Shown: positions 37,057 to 48,498 of the stretch, piece after piece
Layout of the letters: each line of letters begins with the position of its first letter
Position numbering within the stretch: the stretch's first letter is position 1
The notes under the pieces: model-generated
The model's input: the letters and a program-made list of their open reading frames with translations, nothing else
The model's database searches: none
Told to the model about the DNA's origin: nothing
Translations under genes and position numbers: made by a program
NCBI GenBank assembly: GCA_958430865.1
Contig: CAUDNR010001668.1
Coordinates: 129,098 to 193,097 of the forward strand
From: Entrophospora sp. SA101
Lineage: Eukaryota; Glomeromycota; Glomeromycetes; Entrophosporales; Entrophosporaceae
Length of the DNA stretch: 64,000 nt
Reading direction: 5' to 3'

Positions 37057-39579
37057 TCATACACCGCGTACTTTCCTTACCATCAAATGGTTGTTTAAAC
37101 TATTAGTCCGTGTTGATAATGGAAGTTCCGTTGAATATAATAAATCATCATTTTCACCCTCAATAATGTCAGTTATATCTACCTTGCCCAAATCCTTTAA
37201 ACGGTTTTCTAAACTATTAATTTGTGCTGAGAACGAAAGTTCTGTTGAATTTAATGAACTATCACCTTGTAATTCATTAATAGTTTGACCTGTTAAATTA
37301 ACAATATCGGTTATATCTACATTGTCTAAATCCCGTGTAACTTGATGAATATGAGGACGGAGGTCTGGGTTTCCTTGCCAACATGCTTTTTAAAATAAAA
37401 ATTGATTAGTTTTAGTATTGGTATATATAAATTATTAAGCAGCATTGCTATTTAAAAATTTTTTTTGGGACTGTCAATTGAAAATAGTCAATGGTAATAT
37501 AACCACTAGTAATTATTACCTGTATATATTTCTGCATATTTTCTTGGAGTTCCTTTGATTATTGCTTCACGTTCACCTAATATTATGGCAAGTATTATAT
37601 CTTTGAATTTGATTGACTTATTTGCAAATGGAGCATGACCACTTGAAATTTCCCATAAAAGCACTCCAATGCTATAAATATCTGATTTTTCATTGCGACT
37701 ATAATTTTCAGCATTGTTTAAATATTCTGGATCTGAGTATCTTATTGTACCTAATCTTTTAGAAGACTCTATTGAAGGATCCAATAAGGATTTGGAGATT
37801 CCAAAATCACAAATTTTAATATTTCCATTATGAATGAGAATATTTTTAGAATGCTATTTAAAATATTAATGTTAGTTATTATCATTAAAAATGCAAGAAT
37901 AATTAAATATATATAAGTAAGTAACGATTGATTATACATACCAGATCTCTATGTACTATTTTATTTTCATGCAAATATCTTACAGCACTTGCAATTTGTT
38001 TTGCAAATTTTAATTTAATATTCCAATCCATTATAGTGAAATTGGATTTTAAATAATCACATAAATTACCATTATTTGCATATTCTAATACAAACATGTA
38101 ATTTATTTTATTTTTTTCTTTAATGATATGTAAAAAATTTAAATTAACAAAGTACAATAAATATATTGTAAATCAATGATAATAAAAAGTCAGCATACTT
38201 TCTTTTGTTATGCCATAAAATCTTAATATATTACTGTGATGTTCTACTTTAAGATGTTGTTTTGCCTTTAAAAAAATCATTTGTAAATGTTTGTTAATAT
38301 ATATATAATAAATTATTAAATGAAAATAAAATATTCACCTCATTAAGAAGTTGTTCAAAAGTATATTTTTTGTCAATATTAATGGATTTCAATGCCACAA
38401 GTCCTTGATGATATTTTGAAGATGCACAAGAAATTGTTCCAAATGATCCACCATCAATAAATTCAATATTTTGAAAAGAATTATAATCAAGAAATAAAAT
38501 ACATTCCCTTTTAAGTTGATTTTTAAACCATTTTTCCTCCTCTGGAATAGATTCTACATTCATATTTAATAGTAATTTTAATGATTTTAATTGTAATTTT
38601 AATGATTTTAATAGTAATTTGAAGTTTATCATTATTTTTGTTTTTTTTTGTCTACTTTTCTCTGTCATTTGAACAACTGTGTAAAATGGTCTTTCTACGT
38701 TTAGAAATGTCTTTGTTGAACTTTCAACAAATTCATGGCCAAGTCTCTTTGTCATATTCATTCCTTCTTCACTCAACACCTCACATTCTGTATGCCTTTC
38801 ACATTTATTTCCTACAAGTATAATTGGAATTTTATTAGAGCCTTTTACTCTTATTATTTGATTTTTAAGCTTTTCTACTTGTTCAAATGTTGAATGTGAT
38901 GATATAGAATATACTAGAAGAAATCCTTCTCCATCTCTATATATTTATATGTATAAGTGTTTAATTCTAACAATTGTCATTAGAAACTTTAAATTTCTTT
39001 CTACCTGATCAATTGATCCCAAAGTGGTGTGTATTCCCCTTTTATTTAAAAAAAAAAGATAATTATAATTATAAATAAATATTCTATTGTTTTCAATTTT
39101 ATTATAAGCAAGCAGCAAAGTATCACCTTGTGCTGCAGTCTCTAGCACATCTAGTACACAGGGTTGATTATCAATTATTGCTTGTTTTTTATATGAAACT
39201 GCAATTTTTGGGTCATAGGTCTAAAAATAAAATGAAAATATTGAATAGGTAGGTCACTGTATTCAAAATCAAATAAAGTAATAATTATTTTAGTTTTAAT
39301 TCGTGATAAAAAGAAAAATTAATACAATTTGAAAAAATACATACCAACAAAATAATTTAACCAAGTTTTATAAGTCAATAAAAATAGCATATCATTTAAA
39401 AATTCACCAAAAATATACCATAGCTTAATGTATACCTGAATTGTGAAAGCAGTCTAATTAAATAAAAAGATAAACAAATTTATTATTTCATACAAGTAAA
39501 AACAATGTTTTTTAAAAAAAACCAATTTTGTTACCTTTCCAACGTTAATATCTCCAAGAGCAACAGGCTTATATGACAT
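37057..39579 (-). CDS. Ras-like GTPase fused to protein kinase (copy A)
   Basis: Nine-exon model, complement of 37057-37385, 37520-37853, 37942-38117, 38199-38265, 38339-38936, 39005-39038, 39127-39220, 39436-39453 and 39535-39579, 564 aa. All introns are GT-AG with consistent phase. The first 175 residues are Ras: P-loop GDINVGK, TYDPKIAVSYKKQ in place of the effector loop, [20 protein letters not shown], and NKCE where NKxD is expected. The same large exon (38339-38936) then runs without a break into a kinase N-lobe ([16 protein letters not shown]). The catalytic loop HRDLHSKNIL, DFGIS, the activation-segment end SDPEYL and CWQGNPDLRP complete the kinase. The tail has two repeats around VDITDI. 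Loss of Asp in NKxD, effector-loop changes and a missing exon make the GTPase part doubtful, while kinase motifs are intact. It is a possible pseudo-GTPase. Confidence 0.8.
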
Positions 39580-40235
39580 CCTCAGCTTAGAAAAATTTAA
39601 TTAATTGCTGAAAAAAAAAGGAAAGGAGACAAGAAAAGCAAAAAACAGACATCATGTAAAAAGGTAATTAGTCCATGAGAAATCAATATTAAATAATAGC
39701 ACAAACACTTTGTATTGCATATGACATACCTTTTTCTTTAGTATGAAGAGAAAGTATTATATGGAATTAGTAAATGTAAAATCCAAAACGTTTTATTGAG
39801 ACACAGTAATGCTATATTTGGTAACTGTGAACGTGCATGAAGAATTCCGCAGAAATTACGTCTAGTGCTACGCCACACGACCCTAATTTTCCAAAAATGT
39901 ACTTTGTACAAGCGCAAATTAAATGAAAAAATTTATGACCTTCAAGTAATTTGAATAACTAAATAAAGTAAATTGAGCAAAGCAAATGAAATGAATGAAA
40001 CAAATAAATGAGTGAAACGAGTAATGGACAATGTTTTATCACAACGATAGATTGTATTAGTATGATTTTTTTAATTGTACGATTTTTAACGTACTTTGTT
40101 GTTCATTTATCACTTGACTTCGTTGTAACGCGATTAGTAATTATTATTATATTCAAAAATTTTATCAAAATTCGTTGTCATTGTAATACGATTTTATTAA
40201 TAAATTCGGTGGAACAAAAGTTTTTTCTCAAAATT
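39580..40235. other. Upstream region of Ras-kinase copy A
   Basis: The first 130 bp are homologous to sequence upstream of copy B (GAAAGGAGACAA, then GTAAAAAGGTAAWT), so the duplication includes some promoter. The remainder is AT-rich. The 40090-40235 part repeats TTCGTTGTAACGCGAT-like motifs belonging to the adjoining MITE end. Confidence 0.45.
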
Positions 40236-40258
40236 CGTTGTAACAAGGCTTGACTGTA
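40236..40258 (-). mobile_element. End of pogo/mariner-like MITE, second copy
   Basis: On the minus strand it reads TACAGTCAAGCCTTGTTACA, matching the end at 4362 in most positions. The preceding 130 bp holds three related CGTTGTAACGCGA or CGTTGTCATTG blocks. The partner end is not found. Confidence 0.5.
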
Positions 40259-40394
40259 TAACAATCAAGCTGGAATCAAGATATCATTCAAAAGAAAAAT
40301 CACTGCCAAAAAAGAACAAGGAAAAAATTGATTAAATTTATAACTTCAGAACTTCATTAAACTAAGATTGTGTTGATCTAGTCTTTTTTGGAAG

Positions 40395-41200
40395 ACCAAA
40401 GAGTTGGTCTTTTGGGGCTGACTAAAGACTGTTCACTAACTCAATAGTACTTTGATGTGAATACATAAATTGGGGACATAAAGGATTGATTTTTTTTAAT
40501 CTTGTAGCAACACCACTTTTATTTTCTGTCATATTGGAAGCCCCATCACTTCCAAAATGAATTATTTTTTGATATAGTATTGCATTTAAATTACAAAATG
40601 ATTATAAATATTTTCTGCAGTGGTAGGTTCTAGATTAATTATGCCCAAATATCTCATATAAGGAATATTATGTTTTCCCACAATTGCTAAATATTTATTA
40701 TTATCAATACTGTTGGCTTCATCAATCATTATATTCCAATAAATTGAGAAATTCAATTCTTCAAAGGGTGATTTTTATCATTACAGAAGCTATACTATCC
40801 AAAAAATCAGAAACAAATTTAGGATTCATATGTTGATCTAGGGGTAAATGTTTTTTCTAAAGCAGCAGGTTTCAAAGTAGAAGTTTTTTCAGTAATTATT
40901 AATTCATTATTATTTTCAACTGTAATGTCATTCATTGATTTACATAGATCAGAATAAATATGATTGCTAATTTTTTTTTTATTTATTTCATTTTGAAGTT
41001 GTGTGTTCAAATGCCTTTTGATTCCTTCTAAACTTAAATCTGATGTGCTTAGTGTAAATTTTGTACTTTCATTTCTACTTTTACAAAGTATACAAAAAAA
41101 AAGGATTGTACATATCTTCATTTTTTCATCTTCTAACCATGTATAATCATGAAACCAAATTTCATTAACAGTTTTTCTATAATGTTTTCATTGATAAACA
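40395..41200 (-). pseudogene. Decayed hAT-family transposase (ZNF862-like type)
   Basis: On the minus strand the pieces read, in order, EIWFHDYTWLEDEK with a nearby CILCK, RHLNTQLQNE, NIMIDEANSIDNNKYLAIVG, GIINLEPTTAENIYNHFV and IHFGSDGASNMTENKSGVAT. The MIDE..D.. and FGSDGASNMTG-like motifs are characteristic of hAT transposases of the ZNF862/KIAA1586 type, and the first Asp of the catalytic core lies there. At least two frameshifts and one stop break the frame, and the C-terminal dimerisation region is missing. Confidence 0.7.
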
Positions 41201-43612
41201 TTTTTAAATGGATCATTAGCAATAAAAAAGTGTTCTTTTTTAATTTAGATTTTTTATCGATTTGATAAAACTGAAATATCGAGTTTTAAAAAAGGACATC
41301 TTGTATTTAGGGTATTTAATCAATAAGCATCAATGACAAAAAATGGAATTATTCTATTATAGTAAATAAAAGTATATTGTTTACTTTTGGTTATCAATAA
41401 AAATGGTTGAATTATTCTAGTATAATAAATAAAAGCATATATGTTTATAGAATTATACCCAAAAATATCAATGATTTATTAAAGGTAGGTAATAATCTAT
41501 TAGCAACAAAGTTGGAAAAATTTTATAATATTAGTGTTAGAATAATTTCATTTTTTTTTTTTGATTTTTTGTTAATGTAACAACAGGCGTTCACACTCAA
41601 CTTTCCCTAACCGCTTTAGATGATTCACATTGTACCAGTTTATTTTAATGTTCTTCTGGAATTTTTCTTAAAAAAAATATATATTTCTCATAATTTTTAG
41701 TTCGCAATAATATTGATAATATGATTCTTTATTGGTTTATTTGCATATAAATAAGCGATTAGTATTATTTTAATTTCTTGCCTGCTCCTGATATATTCAT
41801 GTGTTCAAAACTTTATTTTTTAAGAAAATAAGGGTATATGAATGTTTTAATCAAAGAAAAAATACGGAAAACACTTTGTTAGGAAGTTATAATACAGAAA
41901 TACGTTTTGTTATAAACAAGCATATAAAAAGAAACAATAATAATAGTCACAATTATAATAATAACAGAAATAACAACAATAATAATATTAGCAGAAATGG
42001 TAATAAAAATAAAAATATAAATGATAATAAAATAATATTATCAAATTGGATATCAAATAATATTGGATTTGGGTCTCGTGGATGTCTTCGTGACAATTCA
42101 TTAAAATTTTCTTGTTGGAAGTGTGTGGTTACAATTATTAAATGTTATTCTTGCCACAGGGAAAGAAAAATGCAGTGATCTGTCGGTCTAATTTATTTTT
42201 ATTTGAAATAACCAATAAAATAAAATTAATTAATTTCCGACAATGGAAGTGTTTTAGCGAAAAAGTGTTATATTAAATTGTGAAAATGTTTGTTTCACTT
42301 GGACTTGTTTATGTCACGCATATATATTTAACATCATGTTATTTTAATTTCTTGCTCCTATTGTTTATGACATTCACATGCTCAAAACTTTAATTTAATA
42401 AACAATACAAACGTTTCACGAATTAGATAAAAAAAATTTCATTGTTGTTCTACTAGAACTTGAATTGTAGTTATCATTTATTAATATTTTACGCTTTCTA
42501 ATTGATTATCATTTATTTCTATAACTGTTTCTTTTTCAATTTTTCTAGGTTTTGCTTTGAAATGATGCAAAACTTTGAACCTATATCGATCACTGTTTTG
42601 ACTTTTTTTCCTTCTCGCGTTTTTGCATTTCGTGTTTTGCATTTCGCTCTTTCATCAAGAATTTTATTATCTTTTATTATTGATTTCATTTCTTAATTAA
42701 AAAATTTTTCGAATGTATTTTAAAAAATTTCGTAGGATAATTTCTTTGACCCGATAGTATATTTTTACGTCATAACCTTTTTTGGACTCTTGTCATTTAT
42801 TCTTTACTACTACTACTATTATTAGTTGTTTAAGGGTACAATTTTACGTCGTTTGCTTTTATATCTGAAACTTATGTCTAGACTTCTTCAACTGTGTGTA
42901 GTTAATTATATAATATATGATAATAACATATAGTATCTCTCAGAGGTGATGGTGTCAATTTTACTTTCGTCCTTATCCTTACAGGTGGTATCTCCTATTA
43001 CGTATCCTTTTCTTCCACTTTAAATAGTATATTTCTTAACTTTAGCCCTCTCAGCCGAAATGTTTAATTCCAATAATATATATAGTTCCATTAGCATATA
43101 TAGGTTCGTGACTATTAGCATTAGGGTTTGTATTCACGGATACATCCTAGTACTAGTACTAGTGACTATATATAATCTCATAATCTGTATCGTCGCCAAA
43201 ATGCGAGCGTGTAACCGAATTATTTTGTTACGAAGTCACCAAATCTTGTACACAACCAAGATATTACTTTTATCTCGCATTTTTTTTATTTGTTCTAATT
43301 AAAATTAAGTTGTATATATTATAAATAATTCGAATAAGAAGAATTTGTATTACGAATAGGAATTCTAACTATTAATTACTACTGCATTCTTTATTATTAT
43401 ATTTTATTCTGCTACGAGTATTGTATTTATTTGATTTTTTTTCTTTTATCATTTTAAGTAATGCATATGGACTCATTTCAACTAAGTGTCTATGCCACTA
43501 AATTCTGCAGACGTAAAATGAATGCTAAAATTTTTTTATCATCTAATTAATTTGGCTGGATAAGCCGTTTAAAGATTCCTTAGTCACTCATATCACTAAA
43601 TAAAATCACTAT
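41201..43612. other. Intergenic, mostly unrecognised
   Basis: A 125-codon plus-strand frame at 41801-42178 starts at GTG and is mostly Asn repeat, so I do not call it. Sequence around 41770-41830 (TTAATTTCTTGC, then TGYTCAAAACTTTAWTTT) recurs at 42342-42405. Otherwise AT-rich sequence. Confidence 0.4.
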
Positions 43613-43786
43613 TGGTGCTGGTTTCCAAAACTAGAGTGTTTCACAACTGTGCGAAAGTCAAAAGGTTTCACCATAAGTCGAAACTAGTTTCGACTTTTGA
43701 CTGTTGTTTTTGTTCGACATATCATTTTTAATTTTAGTTTTGGCTTTCGCCTCTTCAAAACAGTTTTGGTGACCAACACTAATCAC
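43613..43786. mobile_element. MITE, about 174 bp, with TIRs
   Basis: The left end TTGGTGCTGGTTTCCAAAAC and the right end TTTTGGTGACCAACAC are imperfect inverted repeats. The interior carries GTGCGAAAGTCAAAAGG and the hairpin GTCGAAACTAGTTTCGAC. A truncated copy is at 16098-16250. It is non-coding. Confidence 0.65.
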
Positions 43787-44249
43787 TATATACAACTATA
43801 CCGGTCGAGGCTCCTTACAAGCAATTTAGTAAAATTAAAAGAGGACCCTAACTAATAATTAAAGGTTGGCCAAACCATTAATCATCAGAAAAGATTATGA
43901 ATCGATCACGCCGGCTTTCTTAGTCAAAGACTATTTTTATGTAAAAGTGTTATTTTCATTATCAATGTGTTAGGTATTATATCATTAAAAGATTAAAAGA
44001 TTAACTCTTACACTGAAGAAAATTCAAATGTATTTATACTTCTTGAAGTATTACCAATAACATGCCTTTTTACATGACTTATTCAATAAAATAAAATATA
44101 ATGGATAGAATGTATTACTGATGCTAAATGTAAAAATGCGTCATGGATGACGGCCTTGAAATCCCAATTTATTATTATCTCACAATACTATATAACAAAA
44201 ATTTTTTTCCATATTTAATATAACAAAGGTGACAAAGTAGATTTATGCA
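43787..44249. other. Intergenic, no feature recognised
   Basis: AT-rich spacer with no visible coding frame or element. Confidence 0.35.
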
Positions 44250-44540
44250 AAAATGTATCAAGTGCTTTTTTGAGTCAAATCTCTGCTTGAATATCAAATG
44301 ATCCTTGTATGGACAATTTTTCAGGTTTGTCATTTTCTTTCTCTTTTAAGTCACCTTTTGCCAGAATATTTTCATCTATGATCCTATTAATTATAGATTT
44401 TAACATTTTTTTATTTCACCTTTTATATATTAAAAACACTTGTGTTCACAAAGTTGTAATCAAATTTATGATAAATATGACCATGTAGGAGAGCCATTGG
44501 GATTTCTTCTACAAGAATCCAATAGATGACATTCCATTGA
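44250..44540 (-). pseudogene. Short gene remnant, minus strand
   Basis: Minus-strand frame reading SIINRIIDENILAKGDLKEK and, after a few residues, LSIQGSFDIQAEI before a TGA, then LKKALDTFLHKS. An upstream piece in another frame reads ECHLLDSCRRNPNGSPTWSY. It looks like an old coding sequence with one stop and one frame change. The family is not recognised. Confidence 0.3.
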
Positions 44541-44688
44541 TGTGTTACTGAGCTGTTGTTTTTCGAATATCTGCATCATAACAATGAACAGTTATTATCA
44601 AGCAATCCATCTTCAGAAAAAGCAGATTATGTATACTACTGGGGTTAGTCACAATGGTTGATCATTTAAAAAATCCAAATAGTAATAA

Positions 44689-45030
44689 TCAATAAAATTG
44701 ATAACTTTGAACCTTTACAATAAATTTTTTTACTAATATAAATGAAAAAACTATCTGATAGCTTATTAATTGAATGTTTGTAAATATAATCGCGGAAAGA
44801 TTATTCCCGCAGCTCGCTTGATTATCGAGCCTTTACATTTCAAATTTTCCATTGTTTATAGTAAAATCAATAAAATTGATAACTTTGAACCTTTATAATT
44901 TTTTTTACTATATAATATAAATGAAAAAATCTCTCTGACAGGCTATTAATTGAGTGTTTGCAAACAAAACCACGGAAAGGTTATTGCTTGGTTATTGAGC
45001 CTTTACAAATCAAACATGCTTTTTTGCAGA
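44689..45030. repeat. Tandem duplication, 179-bp period
   Basis: TCAATAAAATTGATAACTTT at 44689 recurs at 44868, followed in both copies by AATATAAATGAAAAAA, TATTAATTGARTGTTTG, CGGAAAG, and TTATYGAGCCTTTACA. The two copies have diverged moderately. Confidence 0.8.
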
Positions 45031-45059
45031 ATTAGGGTTCCTAACTGTAATCCTACCCC

Positions 45060-45190
45060 TATTTGAATATTTGTAATTGTTAATATAAACACAAGTATCT
45101 GAAATAATTATTATGAATATCCAAAATAATTACAAATATCCAAAATAATTATAAATATCTAATATATATTCAAACATCCTTCATTTTCCA
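45060..45190. repeat. Short minisatellite (AAATAATTANAAATATC units)
   Basis: Units of about 19-20 bp, AAATAATTACAAATATCC and variants, are repeated about five times. No coding function is seen. The rest of the interval to 45482 is AT-rich 3' flank of the helicase gene. Confidence 0.6.
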
Positions 45191-45482
45191 TTTTCAAAGA
45201 TTTCCAGATGTACAAATTAAATAATTAAGGGTAGAGTGTAGGTAACACGAATTTCGACTATGATATGTGGATAAATTTTTTTGGTTGCCGATCACTAAAC
45301 AATTAAAAAATAAAATAAAAAATATATGACGTATTTTTATTGACCAAAAAAAATAATACTTTTTAAATATATATTACTTTCTGTAATATTTCTTAATATC
45401 TTTATCTTTGACTACTTGGAAGCTATATCACATATAAATTAAAAAATAATTACAAATTTAGCAGAATGTTTATTAAGAATTA

Positions 45483-48400
45483 TTACGTTTTCAATAAATA
45501 TTTCCATTCTCTTGATTGAGCATCAACAATAGCACCATCTTTAAGTCCACAAATGATCAAATTACAAACTAAATTTGAGAAATTGGGATTTGGTTTTTGT
45601 AAAATAATATCACATACAACCAAGCCTTCTATTATTAACCAATCTAGTAGATGTAAAGCATCATTCTGTTTTTTTATTTTTCTGGGCCAGTTATCCTTAT
45701 ATATTTGTAATTCTGATAGATTTTTTTCATTTACAACCTTGTTTTTTGTTTGGCAAAAAATATACATAATATCCTGGCGAGAAGCTTCTTTTTGTTGATT
45801 ATTCAAAAAATTAGTTACAGATTCTACAACTTCCAACATTTTATAAACATCAACATTGATATCACAAAGTATGGGGTTATCTTTTAAATAACATAGACAA
45901 TTATCACACTTATTACATTGTTGAGAAGGCCAAGCATAGTATCTGGATAACAATTGGTGGCGGCAAGTATAAATTTCTTCACAATAAAACATTACCTCAT
46001 GTATTTTTTTTTGTTGATCTAATAAATATTGAATCCTTTCATCATTTTCTTCACTTTGAGAACTCAAGACACTTATTGAACTTAATATAAAGAATATAAA
46101 AGATGAGAATCAACTAGCTGATTTTTAGAATAATCATTAATAAATAACTACCTTTCTCTACCACTAGATGCAATTGAATATACACTCCAAATATCACCTC
46201 TGGAATAAAAAAGCACAGACTTTGCTCTTGCTGCTCTACCTATTTCTTGTATCATGTTCCCTTTTTAAAAATGAATTACAACGTTAATTTGTTTATTTGC
46301 AAATAATAAATGATTAATGATATTTACCTAAGTTAAGTGGAAATGTAACATGGATAATAGTTCTAATATCTGATGTATTTATACCCAATCCAAAAGCATT
46401 TGTAGAAATCATTATTTTATACTTTCCTTCCTTCCATTCTTGAATCAATTGATTTTTATCAGACCCATGGTACATACTTATTGAAATAGATTTAAGTTTT
46501 TTAGTAAGTTCATCATAAATACCTTCACAACTGTCAGGAGTAGCACAATATATTATAATTTTTCCTTCAACTACTTCTTCTATTAAATTGATAATATCTA
46601 ACAATAATTTTTGTTTTTGACCCTTTTGTTGTACTTCAATATTTATTTCAGGCCTAGCAAAATTTTTACTTCGAAAAATTGTTAGATTTCTTAATGGAAT
46701 TTGTAATGATTCACAGATACTGCTTGCATCTTGAAGTGAACATGTTGCTGTTAGTAACATTATTGGTGAATTAGGGAATAGCTGTCTCAATTGTCCAAGG
46801 TTTCTCCATGATTTTCTATGGGTAAAAATAAATAAATTAGACTGTAATCAATTATTATATATAAAAAAATTTTTTTACCTAAAATATTCATAAGTTATTA
46901 TGCAATGTGCTTCATCTATTACAAAGCGCAGCCCTTTTGTTTCATATATTCTTTTCAACATTGCTCTAAAGCTTGGATTTAAGTCAAATTTTTCAGCAGT
47001 AGCAAAAAGAATTTTAGTGAACCCTGCTGCAATTTCTTCAAATACTTTAGACTGATATTCCAAAGACTGCCCTGTTTTAGAATATATCCCAGCACAATTA
47101 ATTCCAGCATGAATAGCTTCGACCTAATAAGATAAAATAATTAGTTTATATTCATATCTTTTTTCAATATAAAATGTACAAAACTAATATTAATTTTTAC
47201 CACTTGATCATCAATCAGGGCCTTCAATGGAGAAAATACTACAGTAAGTTCTTTCCCAATCAATGCAGAAATAGAATAACATAATGTTTTACCTCCTCCA
47301 GTAGGTAATAGAATCATTGTATCATTATTAGCCACAAATGACCTAATACCTTCCTCTTGACATTCTCTAAATGTTTGATACTGATAGATGGTGGAGAGTG
47401 CAGATTGTATCTTATCAGTATTTTGAAATGATTCTATTGTTGAAAATTCAGTTATGTCTGTTGTTAAAGGCAAATTGTAAAACATATTATTTTCAAAATA
47501 AAAGGTGCAGGTTTTACAAAATCCTCTAGAAGAGAACTTAGGAAAACTACAACAAGAGGTGCATTTATTTATTGTTTTAAAATCCCGGATCAAGTGAGCA
47601 AATGAAGGTCTGAAATTTTCTTGTACAATTCTTGAATGAAACCTCATGCCATAAGGTACCAGATCTTGATCATAGTCAAAGGCTTCTAATTGTTGTTTTT
47701 GTTCTATAATTTTATTTTCTCTTTCAATATTTCTTACGTGAATATTTTTCAAATTTCTAAATCTTTGAACATCGTGTGCAAGAGCAATTTTTTCTATATT
47801 CTTAATATCATTTTCTGAAAGAGATGGAAGTCCCTTAATTTTTCTGGTAATCTTAATAAATTCTAATAAACCTTCATTATGGTCCAAAATAGCAACAGCA
47901 TGACGTGCTTTAAATGATGCCCAAAAATCAATCTTTTTATCTAAAGTTTTTAATTTTCTTCGATTTAGTGACTCATTATAAGAAGTTCTGATTTCTGTCA
48001 CAAAACTTTGTTGTGTAGGAGAGGCAAAACATTTTTGCAACATTTTTTTAAAGTCTTCTTTTTCTGAATTATTATATTTTAGTAAATTAGGTTCAACTAA
48101 TTCTAAATCAGGATTATCTTTCAACCAGCATACTTCTGACCAACACAAAGAGTGATCTCCAGAAAGGTGTGAAACTAAACCATTCACTTGCACATTCTTC
48201 AATTCTTCTTCTGTTGGAGTTATCATTTCCTTTGATGCTTTTCTTGCAGAAGCAGCATATACACAACTACAAAAGTATTTCATAATTGGCTGCTCAAAGG
48301 TATTCCACTTTTTGTTTTTAATTATCTTTCCTCTGATGATTTTAGTTGCATGTTTTAAATCACCATACACTTTATTAACCACTCTTTCTGTTTTTAATGT

Positions 48401-48498
48401 TTTGTTGCTATCTAAATCTCCATCAACACCTATATCTAATAATATATTTTCTTCATCTAAAATAGGTGTTATTTTTTCTAAACAGGCAATCAAAGTTG
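45483..48498 (-). CDS. RecQ-like helicase with mobile-element-like N-terminus (3' part of chimeric gene)
   Basis: Five exons, complement of 45483-46080, 46152-46260, 46328-46815, 46879-47123 and 47201-48498, about 912 aa. Helicase motifs: Walker [31 protein letters not shown] (motif II), LTATCS (III), the second RecA lobe with [10 protein letters not shown] and QEIGRAARA (VI), then a RecQ-type zinc region ([17 protein letters not shown]). The first 300 residues ([56 protein letters not shown]) resemble the C-terminal half of Mutator-type transposases, which is an inference from pattern. No ATG opens the first exon. It begins right at a splice acceptor and is in frame with the kinase exons upstream, so it is modelled as part of the chimera at 45483-50717. 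A separate, older start could have been lost. Confidence 0.8.

Noticed and set aside
41801..42178. 125-codon plus-strand frame, Asn-rich
   Set aside because: It starts only at GTG and most of the length is AAT/AAC repeat. The flanks resemble a repeat also found at 42342.
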